A stretch of DNA of 42,273 nucleotides, from positions 1 through 42,273 of the forward strand of contig BBXU01001862.1 in the NCBI GenBank assembly GCA_001598975.1, given 5' to 3'. The notes beneath the pieces are model-generated. The model was not told where the DNA came from, did no database searches, and was given only the letters and a program-made list of their open reading frames with translations. Source of the stretch: Parachlorella kessleri (taxonomy: Eukaryota > Chlorophyta > Trebouxiophyceae > Chlorellales > Chlorellaceae). A program made the position numbers and the translations under genes. Positions 23,501-35,149 of the stretch are shown here, one piece after another (positions within the stretch are counted from its first letter, which is position 1; each line of letters opens with the position of its first letter).

Positions 23501-24737
23501 TGAACATACATAAACAAGTGAAAGTTAGGGTTGCTCTCGCTGTGATGCCTGCCCAGGTGGCGCAGTGGTGTCACGGAGCAGAGGTGGCTGCGCTCGCACA
23601 AGTTGCAAGAACTTGGTGGTATCTCACCATGCCTGACGGACCACCGTCACACCCTCTGCCGCCATACATCTCTGCAGGGTGCGCGAGGCGGTCGCAAAGT
23701 CCAACTCTGGAGATGGGAGCGTTCCAACAGCTTGCGGATGCCTTGAGTGGATTTCACGGGCAGTGGTGAGGCTGTGGAACTTCTATTGAAAAGGCCCTGC
23801 AGGGTTCATGTCCTGCAAGTTTGGTGGAGGAGCAGTAACAACATCACTTGGACCTTCTTTATAAAGGACCCGCCGCGTGCTGTGGGCTTTCAAATTCTCC
23901 CATCCTTTGTAATGTTAGCCTTCGTCGTCTACATGCCATGCAGGCTGGCTTTGCAAGTTGCCAGTCAGGGGTGCTTGGGGAGGCTAGTGTCGCGTGTGAA
24001 GGCCCTGGCCACCAGCTCCCCAGAAGGGTTTGCAGCATTAGAGGTGAGCAACTTGTCCTCACTGTTCCATCTTTCATTTGTGGTGATCTCAGGCCCGGCG
24101 TCCTGTTTCGGACAGCCCCTGCATGCGTGGAAATGACGCACGAATTGACCCAGCTGAGTTTGCAGATTGCGCTGATTCGTTCAATCCCTCCGCTGCCTGC
24201 CCGTTGGGTAGTTTACGTGGTGTTCTCTTTGTCCCATTCTGTCTGCAGAGACCTCGTGTGCTAGGATGTGCGCAGCGCTTCTGTGTGGCCGTCAGTTCAG
24301 GCCTCCAGGCTGCTTGTGGCTCAGACTACCACCTTCAGCCGCTGGAGGAGTGCACAACTCAAGTGAGGAATGCTAGCACAGCCCAGATTCAAACCAGGAG
24401 GTTCTGGGAAGGGACCGTGGAACGGGGGATGCTTCCCCTAATGCTGCATGCGGCTGCACTTGCGGCCAGTGTGCAGCGCGACCAAGGTGGCCAGCCACGG
24501 CAGCAAGAACTGCTGCAGCAGCAGGGAGCCCTGGTCATAGCCAGGGCCGTGTCAAGGAGGCCCAGTGCTAACCCATTGTGCACCAACGTGAGGGGCTGCA
24601 GCGAGAGGCGGCTGAGCGGCCGACGCTGTAGCGGGTGCGGGGTGGTGCGCTTCTGCAGCAGGGAGTGCCAGCTGCAGCACTGGCAGCAGCACGGACTTGT
24701 GTGTTCCTCGCTGCCCCACGTTGGAAGAAGATCTTAG
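20545..24737 (+). CDS. MYND-3: MYND-family copy with two 1-base deletions and a lost zinc ligand (probable pseudogene)
   Basis: Homologous exons: 20545-20714, 20838-21340, 21671-22813, 23099-23288, 23678-23765, 23944-24043 and 24249-24737. Relative to MYND-2, exon 3 lacks one A near 22657 (GCCACCAGCTGG versus GCCACCAAGCTGG), and exon 5 lacks one base near 23694, being 88 rather than 89 nt. After the first deletion the shifted frame meets a stop in exon 4, so the MYND exon would not be translated. An upstream acceptor around 23556 keeps a frame through exon 5 but does not repair exon 3. In the finger the usual RPCAN reads RPSAN (AGT codon at 24564), so the first zinc ligand is serine. Intron 2 needs a GC donor (CCCAG then GCGAAT). 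The ATG at 20545, 5' flank and exon lengths match MYND-2, so it arose by tandem duplication. Assembly error is the alternative for the deletions; the serine change makes relaxed constraint more likely. Confidence 0.7.
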
Positions 24738-25385
24738 AAGCAGATAGTGCATGGCGAGGACCAGCTTCTGCACCGGCACTTGCTGGCTGTGTTCTGGGTC
24801 GATCACTGCGCTGTTGAAGAGGTTATCCCGCTGTCGTGAGGTTTAGGCGGTCCACAAAAGGCTGTGCTGTAGGCTTTGGGTACTCGTGTACAATACCTGA
24901 GAACTCTACTTGACAAGTGAATGTCTGTGGCCGTCCCTTCATGGCATGCAAGCTGTGCATGGGATGAGCGACTCAGGGTTTGTAGTAATCATTGCAACAA
25001 CCAGACGGCTGCTGAAGTGGGAGGTCGCCAGCTGTTTTACTGTTCCACCCTGAGTTTAGAAAGGCGCCACCATGCAGCCCTGCACCCAGAAGTACTGGAC
25101 CTGCAGGCCTGCAGTATGACATTTAGCTTGGCCGCGAAGGCCACACTTGCTTATGCCATTGTCTCTACTCTTCAAGTGCCGTTGCAATAAGCTCTCATGG
25201 ACCCGAATACGGCCATATTAACTACCCCATAACTCATAGTGGGGCAGAACAAGGTACCCATTTCCAAGGGTGGCCAAGGTGCATGTGCTTCACCAACAAC
25301 CACATCTCGAGATGCACTCATACCGGCCCACTAGCGGCATCGATGTCAAATGGTCTATCATGAACCTAGCCACATCATTCTGCCC
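24738..25385. other. Convergent intergenic region between MYND-3 and MYND-4
   Basis: 648 bp between two stop codons, presumably both 3' UTRs. Short frames at 24921-25190 have no recognisable features. It marks the point where the array switches strand. Confidence 0.5.
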
Positions 25386-28300
25386 TCAACCCTTATCCTC
25401 CTCCTGTGCTGCCAGTGCTGCACAGACATGGCCATGCTGTGCCCAGTGCTGCAGCTGGCACTCCTTGCTGCAGTAGCGCACCACACCGCACCCGCCGCAG
25501 CGCCTGCCCCGCAGCCGCCCCTCGCTGCAGCCCCGCACGTTGGTGCACAGCAGGTTGGCGCAGGGGCGGCTGGCATGAACCAGCTCTTCTTCCAGCTGGG
25601 GCTCATCCTCATCCGACACCTGTACTGCATCCTGCCCACAGCTCGCCAACAACCTTGCCCAGCCGTACAGCATTGGCAGCAGCGCCCCTGGCTCAGCAGT
25701 GCGTCCCCAGATGTGTCTTGAGCGCAGCTGCTCCCGGCTGGCCTCCTTTAAGTGGTTTACTTGAGTTGTGAGGTCGGCCTGCGGCTCTAATGCCCTGAAG
25801 GTCCCGCATACAGCTACTAGCAGGTCTTGCGAAGCCTCCAGGCACGCCAGGCACTGCACACAGGGCAAACCCACTGGTCCATCTGCCTGCGTGGCGTCCT
25901 GCCTTCTCTTATGCAAGGGCACTGCCTGCTGCTCACATGTGCAGCACATACATGCCGGGCACGGGGCTTCCCGCAACCAAAACATCTTCTCTGCTATGTA
26001 TATATACGCATAGCCACATTCCATGCCGTCCTGCCTGCTTGCACAGGTCTCAAACTGCAGTCAAAACCCAGAACTAGTTCTCCCAAAACACTTAACAAGT
26101 AAGAGGCGTACCTCTTCCCTCGTTGCCGTCGAGGTCCTTCTGAGCTTCAACGCATGGCACACTAGCTCATCGTAGCAGCGATAAGTCCCAAGGCGCACAG
26201 CGAGCCTGCCAGTGAGCCTGCAGCATGCAACAGCTTGTGGTACATCCTGCTCTTGATAAGTCCGGGTGCTGCTCCAATCGGAACACTGCCGTAGCGCACC
26301 ACAACAATTGCCTCACCATGCTGCAGTTGCAGTGTCATAGTCATGCCAGGTGGGCTTCAATGTTGCATAGTCTCCATTGTCGGCACAAACCTCACCAAGG
26401 ACGAGTCATCAAGTCTGCCATGGTCCGTAGCATATGCGTGATTGAAGGGACTCCTTGCCGCTCCTCCTGCAGTACATTTGGCAGTGTATCAACAACCACT
26501 GCGTCCGACCATGAGGATGCATCATATGCATATGCATCATATGCATCACATGACCAAGTACGCCGACTCTTGTAACCGTAAGCAGAGCTGCCACAAGCCT
26601 AGTGATAGCTTGCATGTGCTAGGGACTTCAGGGATTTAGCTTCATGGTGCTGCATGTCAGCATAACCGTACCAGGGCTTGTTTGAAAAGCGCTGCCGCAG
26701 CACTGAGCAGGTCTTCCCGAGGGCACAAGTCTTCCAGAGTTCTGATGCAGCCCTCATCCTCGCGCAGCATGATTGCTGCTACGGCAAGGTGGGTGCATTG
26801 CTTGCACTGCCATTCGCTGTCGGTGCTGGAGGGCACCGTGAGCACATCTGGCACAGCCGTTCGCAGCGTTTTCAGTGCGCACCTCCTGCATCATATGATA
26901 TGCATATGGGACCCGCAACTCAGTGTGCAGGGGTCACGAGCTGCCTAAGGTACCATGTAATCAATACGGAAGGTGCACACTTGGAAGCGGCATGCTGTCC
27001 ATTGACTTCAACCACGGCAGTGCCCAAAGAGGCAAGCAGCATGACGGCCACATGAAGTTGCAGATCACTTGCACAACTCACAGGACTTCGTGGGGGGGGG
27101 TATGGCGTCCAAATGCTGCCAGGCATGCCATGTATGACCAGTGTGCTACAATCCCAGGGAGACGTTGAAGTCCCGCCTGTGACTGGCTGTGATTGGTGAC
27201 GGATCCCTCCTGGTGAGGTAGGCCGGACACCACCAGGACTACCTTGGCGGCTGAAAGGCTCATGCGAGCTGTAGATGCTGCCTGACTCGTTTGCCCTAAT
27301 GCTGATGACCCATGAGCATCTAGCCATGCCATAGTACAGGTCCGTGCCAGGAGCTGAGCCAGGAACAGGAATTTGGATGGCAGCTGGATCACACGCTCGC
27401 AAGACATGCCCTGCGGCGGGTGCCAGGTCACTGCCCGGAGTAGATCAGCAGCGACACGCATGGCCACCTCGCCTGCTTGAGCGCACGACTCTGTCAAATG
27501 CAGGACGGCCTCAGGATCATCTGCTGTACTCCGAGCAGCCTGCCAAGGCTGATTCTGTGGATCTATCAGCAGCAGCAGGGCTGGGACGCCTATATCACTG
27601 AGCCAGCTGGCTGCTTGGGTCCCTTCTGGCCCGCCCGCCGCTGCCGCAGCTGCTAGAGGCCTGAAGGCTGCCAGGGCGGCATTCAAGCCCTCCATGACTG
27701 TGCACATCAGCTGCAGAGAGGTGGACCTACTCTGAGACAGCACAAGCTTGGCGAAGTTCAGCTGTGCAACCGCGATGCTGGCCACTGCCCACTCATGCGC
27801 GCCCAGCTGCCCACTGGAGGCGGCTCTGCCACCGCACGTCTGCCCCTCGTGCTTTGCCCGCAGCAGGTGCAGCGTGCCGGCAGTCAGCAGGGCCAGCGTG
27901 TTACGGCGGCCTGCCAGTGGCCAGAGCTCACCAGCTGCACCGCCGGGGCGCTGCTGTGTGGCAACTGTCACCAGGAAAAGCGCCACCCTACTGACCAAGG
28001 TGACTGCCACCTGCCACTGCGCAGTCCACTCAGCAGTGCAGACGTCTTCAGCTACAGAGAGGAGGTGGTGGAGGCGTGCGTCCACAAGCTGCTGCAGGCA
28101 GCGACAGCATCGCCTCGTGAGCATGGTGCTATGGCCAGGTCCGACTCTACATGAAGGGAACGCCTCTACGGAGCACAGCCAAATGGTCAGGGCGCCCAGC
28201 GGTTTCCACAGACTTGCGTTGCGGCTTGGGGCGCCTGCATCCAGAGGACATCATGTCTAGTACCCCCTGCGAAGTTATGAAGGGCAAACCCAATTTGCGC

Positions 28301-29371
28301 CTGCTTGTGTGCGCAAAGCCCAAGTAATTAATATTATTCAGGCAAGCCATAGTCTCTCCAGGACAGTCTTGCATGCAGCGTGCATATGGTATGTGATATG
28401 GGATGGTATTTTGCCTGCTGTGTAGTGCAATAGCTAAGGTGGACCTTCACATCATTCTCGTTGCGTTTTGACACCTCAGAAGCGCTATGCCTCATGGATC
28501 ACCTGAGGCACTGTCCAAGGCAGCAAGTGCCACGATGCTGTCACACCAAAAGGTAAACAGTTTGCCAGGCGTGCACACCGTGCGCTGCAGCGCCTGTCCC
28601 AGACGGGGCCCCGCATGCTGCTTCAGCAGCTGGAGTGCACACCCCACGGCATGGATGGGAATGCGCAGCGCCTCTGCCAGCCATGCTGCCCAGGGCGGTA
28701 GGTAGGCTGTGCCTGTGTGCGGCTGGCGAGCCAAAGAGAGCATCTTGACTGTCGTAGCTGCTTGCGCGCCTGACTTCAAGGCAACTTCCGTGCAGCAAGC
28801 AAGGCGGTATGTTAGTGAGCTCCCAAGCTGGGCATAAACTCCCTCAGCCAGCAGGCTCCGCAGCAGGGCTCCTGCGACCAGGCTGCCTGTGATTACATGC
28901 ATCAGACGAGGTACAGGACGCTGGTGCTGCTGAGGCATTTGGCTGTGCTGATCCTCGCGAGGCAGCACAGTTCCAAGTGCAGCAAGTTTCGAAGCGGCTG
29001 CCAGGGCGGAGGTGCTGCACAGCATAAACCGCGGACGGCTGTAAGCAGGAAGCTCAGCTGCAAGGAGGAAGCTTGGCTGCTAAGGTAGCAGCTTCTTTGT
29101 CTCCTGTCACACAATGGGATTAATCCACACATATGCACAGGACGGTTAAACCCTCTATATATGGCTGTTCAAGCACTGCTTGGCACCTGTTGAGAAAGTC
29201 AACCAGCGTGGCAGTGGCGCTTCTCCCACTGCCAATCAGTGCCTCCACTGCAACGCATAGGCGGTCGGCGTGGTCCACGGCTGCTCGTGATGTTTCTGCA
29301 GCGAGGTACATCCCAAGGAGGCTTTCCAGGTCAGGGACGGGCTGACCTCCAGCTGCTGTCTCCGTTGCCAT
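25386..29371 (-). CDS. MYND-4: C-terminal MYND zinc-finger protein, intact copy
   Basis: Exons in transcript order: 29371-29187, 29014-28503, 28234-27082, 26885-26672, 26466-26396, 26205-26112 and 25853-25386, giving 898 residues with family phases 2,1,2,0,2,0. The start (MATETAAGGQPVPDLESLLG) matches MYND-5; an in-frame ATG 12 codons upstream is not shared, so I chose the inner one. Exon 2 is 512 nt, the same as MYND-1, and exon 3 is 1153 nt, the same as MYND-2. Blocks include GSLVAGALLRSLLAEGV, QALQRTVC and LLTAGTLHLLR. Exon 7 has ACLEASQDLLVAVC and an acidic DEDEPQLEEE linker in place of the Gln-rich one. The finger spans about residues 841-887 with all ligands; one position in the knuckle is CSKEC instead of CSREC. 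It converges on MYND-3 with 648 bp between the stop codons. An adaptor role is inferred from the MYND domain only. Confidence 0.77.
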
Positions 29372-29869
29372 GATCCAAGAAAGCAGGGCTGAAACATGGC
29401 TTTGCACCCTGGCATTCGGGAACTAGTAGCTGGCTTTGGCATGGAGGTGTATTGCTGTACTGCTATCTACGATTCGACTATCATCACTGATGGCAGCCAG
29501 CAGCTGGTTCCTCTAGAGACTTCAGCAGACCCTTAACGCCCATGAGTGGGGGGGGGGGGGGGGGGACTGGTCAGGGTTTTATCCTGGCCCACTGGGCAAT
29601 CAACAACCAGCAGACACAGCATGACATGTAGCATTGCCTTTGTGGAGCGGCTTGATGCCTGTGCTGCATCCTTCTGCTCTTGCAGGAGAGCCAGCCCTTT
29701 GTGGTGGCACACTCGGTGAGAACGCTTCATGGCAGGCTGTCAGGACGACAACCAGGTGTCATCTGCACAAGTTCCTTGGGAGCTAGCTCTACGCTTAAAA
29801 CGTGTCAACAGAGATTCAGCGTAATCTTTGGGTCCCTGCTAAGGTCGTCACAAGGAACCGTCTCAATTG
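29372..29869. other. 5' flank of MYND-4, with a G18 tract
   Basis: Shares blocks with 34261-34600 upstream of MYND-5 (for example GTGGCTGGCTT/GTAGCTGGCTT and GTACTGCTGTACTGC/TTGCTGTACTGC), so the promoter side was duplicated too. An uninterrupted run of 18 G lies at 29548-29565. No gene was recognised. Confidence 0.55.
29548..29565 (+). repeat. Poly(G) tract, 18 bases
   Basis: Uninterrupted run of 18 G between CATGAGT and ACTGG, 177-194 bp upstream of the MYND-4 start. Its length is likely to be unstable or mis-sequenced. Confidence 0.9.
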
Positions 29870-30121
29870 TAGGTGCAATGCCAGGATGAAGAGGCCACAT
29901 GTCTAACACACTGAGCTTGCCCTTACGGTGCAATGAATTTTCGGCTGCTTCACTAAGTTGCAACTGCCCCCGCCTCCTTGAAACTAGGACTTGGAAATAG
30001 ACAAATTTTAAAACAAGATGCGCATCTCCACAGGGCCAAGGTACACCAGTGGCCACAGGTTGTAACAGCACAGCATAAACGTCAAGGGGTCTATTCTCAC
30101 TTCACCTGCATCAACTGGCCC
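29870..30121 (-). repeat. 3' flank of MYND-5, shared with MYND-6 (and weakly MYND-7)
   Basis: Blocks ATGCCAGGATGAAGAGGCCA and CCAAGGTACACCA...GGCCACAGGTTG recur at 34929-35110 after MYND-6. CAAGGTACACCAGAAGCACAGG recurs near 40223 after MYND-7. It is probably the 3' UTR carried along in the duplications. Confidence 0.65.
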
Positions 30122-33100
30122 TTAGCCTTGAGGCTGCTGTGCTGTCAGTGCCGCACAGACAGGGCCATGCTGTGCCCAGTGCTGCAGCTGGCACTCCCTG
30201 CTGCAGTAGCGCACAATTCCGCACCCGCCGCACCGCCTGCCGCGCAGCCGCGCCTCGCTGCAGCCCCGTACATTGGTGCACAGCAGGTTGGCGCAGGGGC
30301 GGCTGGCACCCTTCACCACTTCCTCCTGTTGGGGCTCGTCCTCGTCCCGCATCAGTGCAGCATTTTGCCAAGCATCCTCCAAAACCACTGCCAAGCTGTA
30401 CATGGTGGGTAGGAGCGCCCCCGGCTGAGCTAAACGCCTCCAGAACCGTGCTGAGCGCAGCTTCTCCCTGCTGGCCACCCTCATCCGGTCCAGCCGAGTT
30501 GTAACAGCGGGCAGCGGTTGACATGACAGAAGAACATTGCAGGCCGCGACCAGAAGGTCTCGCGAGGCCTCCAGACAAGCAAGGCTCTGCACACAGGGGA
30601 AAACGAGCTAGTGCACCCGTCCGCCCTCCATCTTGCCTTCTCCTACGCAAGGAACTACCTGCTGGCTCACAGAAAGCATGTATAAATCATGCATGGGCCT
30701 CCACCAAATGTAAGTGTGCCATGTATTCCCCGTCCTGTCATGGGCTCAGCAAGACGGCCTGCCTGTTGGAACATGGCCTCGCAGCATGAGAACTTCCATG
30801 CAAGCTACGTGTTTGACACTACTTGCGTGACTTGACAATGGGAGGCACACCTCTTCCACGGTTGCCTTTGAGGTCCTCATGAGCTTCATGGCATGGTAAA
30901 CTAGCTCATCATAGCAGTGACGAGTCCCAAGGAGCACAGCGAGCCTGCGCACCATGCACCAGCTCATGATGAAGGTAAACCTCTGCTTAACCCAAACGCC
31001 AACCGAGATACAAGGCCAAGGTGCTGATGACAAACCGACCACTGACAAAACCCCCACTGACAGCTGCCTCCTGGCCTGCTGCAGATGCAGTGTCATGTCG
31101 TGGCTAGAATGGTCGCATCAATGTTGCCTGGTTGCTCCGTGCGGCGTGTTCTCACCTGGGAATCGCTATAAGGCGCGCCATACGCTGCAGCATGTAGGTA
31201 ATGGTAGGGACTTCGCACGCATGACGCTCCTGCCGCACCATGAATGGCATTGTATTGGCCACTGCATGCGTTTCACCCTTAAGTCTGGCCACCCATCGCT
31301 CTTGTAAGCGTATGCAGGGTTGGGCACCACAGGCAGGAGATGAGATACATATAACATGGGTTGCATTTAACAAGGAAGGCGTAAGACAGCAGTTCAGAGG
31401 GTGCCAGCGCGTCAGTTGGTGAAGCTGAGGGTACGAGGGGACGAGCACGAAGGCCGTAAAGGGTAGAGGTACATCTGCAAGGACACCTATGGGTCTCCGC
31501 CTTGAGGCATTGCATCTCAATCGTACCAGGACTTGGATGAAGAGCGCCGCCGCAGCATTGAGCAGGTCTTCCTCAAGGCGGAAACAGCCCTCACCATTGT
31601 CCAGCATGGCTGCTGAAATGACAAGATGGAGGCTCTGATTGCATTGCCAGTCAATGGTAATGCTGGAGGGCACCGTGAGCACATCTGGCATAGCCCTCTG
31701 CAACGAGTCCAGTGCACAACCCCTGCATCGGATGGCCCCCGCTAGTCAGAACGCAGGCGTTATAAGCTTACCTAAGACTCCATGTGATAACAACACCGCA
31801 ATGTAGTGGTCTGTTGGCAGCCTGATGCAGCGACTCCATGCATGGAAGCGGAGGAGTGGTTCTGAGGCAGCCAAGCAACAAGGAAACCGCATCTAGTCGG
31901 CTACCACTCCCATACTCATGCATGGAAGTGCACGAGAGTTTTTCAAGTGGCCAAGCAACATGTCAAACGCACTCTAGTGGGGAAACCCTCACGATTAAGT
32001 CCTTACTCACAGGCTTTCGAGGGGGAGGACATGGCATCTGTAGGCCGCCAGACATGCCATGTATGACCAGTGTGCTGTGCTCCCAAGGAGACTTTGCAAC
32101 CCCCCATATAACTGCCCATGAAGTATGACGCATCGCTGACTGTCAGACAGGCTTGACACCACCAAGACTAGCTTGGCGGCTGACAGGCTCATGCGCGTGG
32201 CTGCTGCCGGCTGACTTGGTTGCCTGAGCGCTGACGACCTACGGGCGTCTAGCCATGCTGTAGCAGACGTCCGGACCAGGAGCTCAGCCAGGCACAAGAA
32301 GCTAGATGGCAGCCCGACGACAAGTTCCCCAGACGTGCGTTGCAGCGGGTGCCATGCCACTGCCCTGACCACATCTGCGGCGACACGCATGGTCACCTCG
32401 GCTGCTTGAGCGGCGGAATCTGCCAAACACAAGACGGCCTCGGGGTCGTCTGCTGTACTGTGAGCAGCCTTCCAAGGCTGACCCAGTCCTTCTATCAGCC
32501 ACAGCATGGCAGGGACGGCCACTTCACTAAGCCAGCTGGCTGCTTGCGCTCTCTCCGGCCCATCCACCGCTGCCGCAGCTGCTAGAGGCCTGAACGCTGC
32601 AAGGGCAGCGGTCAAGGCCTCGATGACTGTGCGCAGCAGCTGCAGTGTGAGTAAAGCGCTCTGAGATAGCGCAAGTTTGGCGAGGTCTAACTGAGCAGCC
32701 GCAACGCTGGCCACTGCCCACTCACGCCAGCCCAGCTGCCCATTAGAAGCGGCCCTGCCATCACCCGCCTGCCCCTCCGGCTTCACGCGCAGCAGGCGCA
32801 GTGTGCCAGCAGTCATCAGCGCCAGCGTGTTATGATGGCCAGCCAGTGGCCAGAGCTCACCAGCTGCACCGCCGGGGCGTTGCTGTGAGGTGATTGCCAC
32901 CAGATGCTGCGCCACAGTGCTGACCATGGTGACAACCACCTGCCACTGTGCAGTCCATTCGGCAGTGAAGCCACCCTGGGGTGCAGAGAGGAGGCAGCGG
33001 AGGCGCGCATCCACAAGCTGCTGCAGGCAGCGCCAGTAGAGCGTCGAGGGGACGGTGCCCTGACCTCCAGTTGTGACTAGAACGAAATCGAAGGCATCTA

Positions 33101-34260
33101 TGGAACAAAGCCAGCTGGTCAGGGTGCACAGCGGCTGCCACAGACTTGGGCCCCGGCAGCCACAGAACCTTTGCTTCGTATTTCCTATACCCTGGGACGG
33201 CAAGCCCGCCGCTGCTGGTGTGACACAAATTCTGGAAGCAAGTACTTCAGGCAAGCTGTGGTAGCGCTAGGGCCTGTAACACATTGCATGCATGCCAGAT
33301 GGGATGAGGCTTGCCTGCTGCACGTGGATCTTGCCAGGTGCGCAAAGCAATAGCCTCCACATCCTTCTCTCTTGCATATTCACCTTTCTGCAAGCTTTAT
33401 CATGCATGGCTCACCTGAGGTTTTGTCCACTGCAACAAGGGTCACCACGCTATTACACCAGAAGGCAAGCAGGGTTGGCTGGCCTGTACACCGTCCGCTG
33501 CAGTGCCTGTCCCATGCGTGCCCCCTCATGCTGCTTCAGCAGCTGGAGCGCACATCCCACGGCATCAAGGCATGTGCGCAGAGCCTCAGCCAGCCACGCT
33601 GCCCAAGGCAGTAGGTAGGCTGCGCCTGTGTGCGGCTCACAGGCCATAGAAAGCATCCTTACTGCCGCAGCTGCTTGCATGCCTGACTCCAAGGCAACCC
33701 CCGCACAAGATGCAAGCCGGTATGTTGTTGAGCTCCCAAGCTGGGCATAAACTCCGTCAGCCAGCAGGCACCGCAGCAGGGCTGCAGCGACCAGGCTGCC
33801 TGCGGCTGCGTGCATCAGACTGGGTACACCATGCTGCTTACGCTTCTGGTTATGTTGGTTCTCACGCGACAGCATAGTTGAAAGCTCAGCAAGCTGCCAA
33901 GCGGCTGCCAGGGCTGCGGTGCTGCACAGCATAAAATATGAACTTGCTGAAAGCGGCACCTCCACTGCTGAGGTGCCAGCTTTGTCCTCCTGTAACATGG
34001 TGGCATCCAAGCACAGATGGGTTTTGCATCGTATCCATAGGACACTTGAACCACTTCTTCTTCTTTAGGTTCTTTTAGCACCTGTTGAGAAAGCCAACCA
34101 GCCTGGCAACAGCGCCTTCGCCAGCCAGTGCCTCCACTGCGCCGCACAGGCGGTGGGCGTGCTGCACGGCTGCTCCTGGTGTTTCAGCAGACAGATACAG
34201 CCCAAGGAGGCTTCCAAGGTTGGGGACGGCCTGCCCTCCACCTGCTGGCTCTGTTGCCAT
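30122..34260 (-). CDS. MYND-5: MYND-family copy with a 1-base shift in exon 2
   Basis: Homologous exons: 34260-34082, 33921-33415, 33184-32011, 31722-31527, 31229-31156, 30944-30851 and 30586-30122. It starts MATEPAGGGQAVPNLGSLLG. Exon 2 is 507 nt where MYND-4 has 512, that is, two codons lost and one base gained, so its frame runs into TAA-TAG shortly after QRTVYRPANPACLLV. The homologous FWCNSVV stretch lies in the next frame. Exon 3 onward is open, and the finger in exon 7 has all eight ligands (CSEARL for the usual CSEGRL). A possible rescue is a donor at CTG followed by GTGTAA just before the stop, joined in phase 0 to an acceptor before CAAAGG in the exon 3 region; that acceptor has a poor pyrimidine tract. 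Otherwise the copy is broken, or the extra base is an assembly error. The exon 3 start is the least certain border. Confidence 0.68.
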
Positions 34261-34919
34261 CTAAATGATCCAGAAAGCTAGGTTGTGATCGTGGCTTCTG
34301 AGTGTTGTCTCCGGCTAAGCTTTTCCCCTCAATTCTGTAGTTTGACGCAGCTGGCACCCGCCAAACGCTTCCGTGCATTCTTACATGTGGCACCCTAATA
34401 AGTAGGGGTTAGGGAGCCCAGATTGGCCTTGTCATTCCAAGAGCTTGTGGCTGGCTTGGGCATGCATGTGTACTGCTGTACTGCAACCCATCCACCAGTG
34501 GCCCAACCGTCAGCCAGCTGGTCTGTGAATTACAGTCCCTCTTGAGACATCAACAGACCATCAACCCCAATGGTAGGCTGTAGCAAATTCCCCAAGCAGC
34601 AGCCAGCATGCACAGCTTGACAAATACTGTTGTCTTTGAGAAGCGAAGCTCAAACGATGCTTGTGATACACCTCTCAGCTCTTACACGCCATCATATGAC
34701 AGCTTGCACACCATACATGTACTTTGTAGTGACGCACCTATTCTAGTCTGATGAGACCTACATGGCATGCTTAGCTTCCCTGCAGAAGTACAACGTGGAT
34801 ACCCGGAAATGGGTGCCATCCGCTTACTAATCCTTGACAGCTCCATGCTGTCAATGTGTCAACATGAGACCCCGACAGGAACTCTGGGCCCCACTGAGGT
34901 CCTCGCTAAACTTGGCGCG
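34261..34919. other. 5' flank of MYND-5
   Basis: Partly homologous to 29372-29560 upstream of MYND-4. No convincing coding region. It holds the presumed promoter of MYND-5, but no core element stands out. Confidence 0.5.
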
Positions 34920-35149
34920 GTTTGTAGTGCAATGCCAGGATGAAGAGGCCACCTGTGCATGGCTCGCTGGGCTTGCCCTTGGAGGCTGCATTGGCTAGGG
35001 TTGCTTCTTTCCTACACACTGCCCCTGCCGCCTTGGAATGAAGCTCCCGTAGGCAAACAAGTGCACCATGGCGAAGAAGCCAAGGTACACCAAAGGCCAC
35101 AGGTTGGGACCCGCCAGCAAGAAGGCCATGGGGTTCACGCTCACCAAAG
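34920..35149 (-). repeat. 3' flank of MYND-6, shared with MYND-5
   Basis: Collinear with 29870-30121. On the minus strand a short hydrophobic frame (VNPMAFLLAG...LVYLGFFAMV) can be read after the stop codon, but it is not kept in the homologous flanks and is probably chance. Confidence 0.6.

Noticed and set aside
23556..23677. Upstream acceptor making a longer exon 5 in MYND-3
   Set aside because: It keeps an open frame, but the added sequence corresponds to intron in MYND-2 and the exon 3 deletion would still break the protein, so the shorter homologous exon was listed.
26515..26550. ATGCATATGATGCAT-type palindromic words in MYND-4 intron 4 as a possible mobile-element end
   Set aside because: The words are short and AT-rich, without paired termini or target duplications; related words near 26888 do not extend into a repeat.
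34906..35149. Hydrophobic minus-strand frame just after the MYND-6 stop as a small membrane protein
   Set aside because: The homologous flanks of MYND-5 and MYND-7 do not keep the frame or the hydrophobic stretch, so it is probably chance in a 3' UTR.
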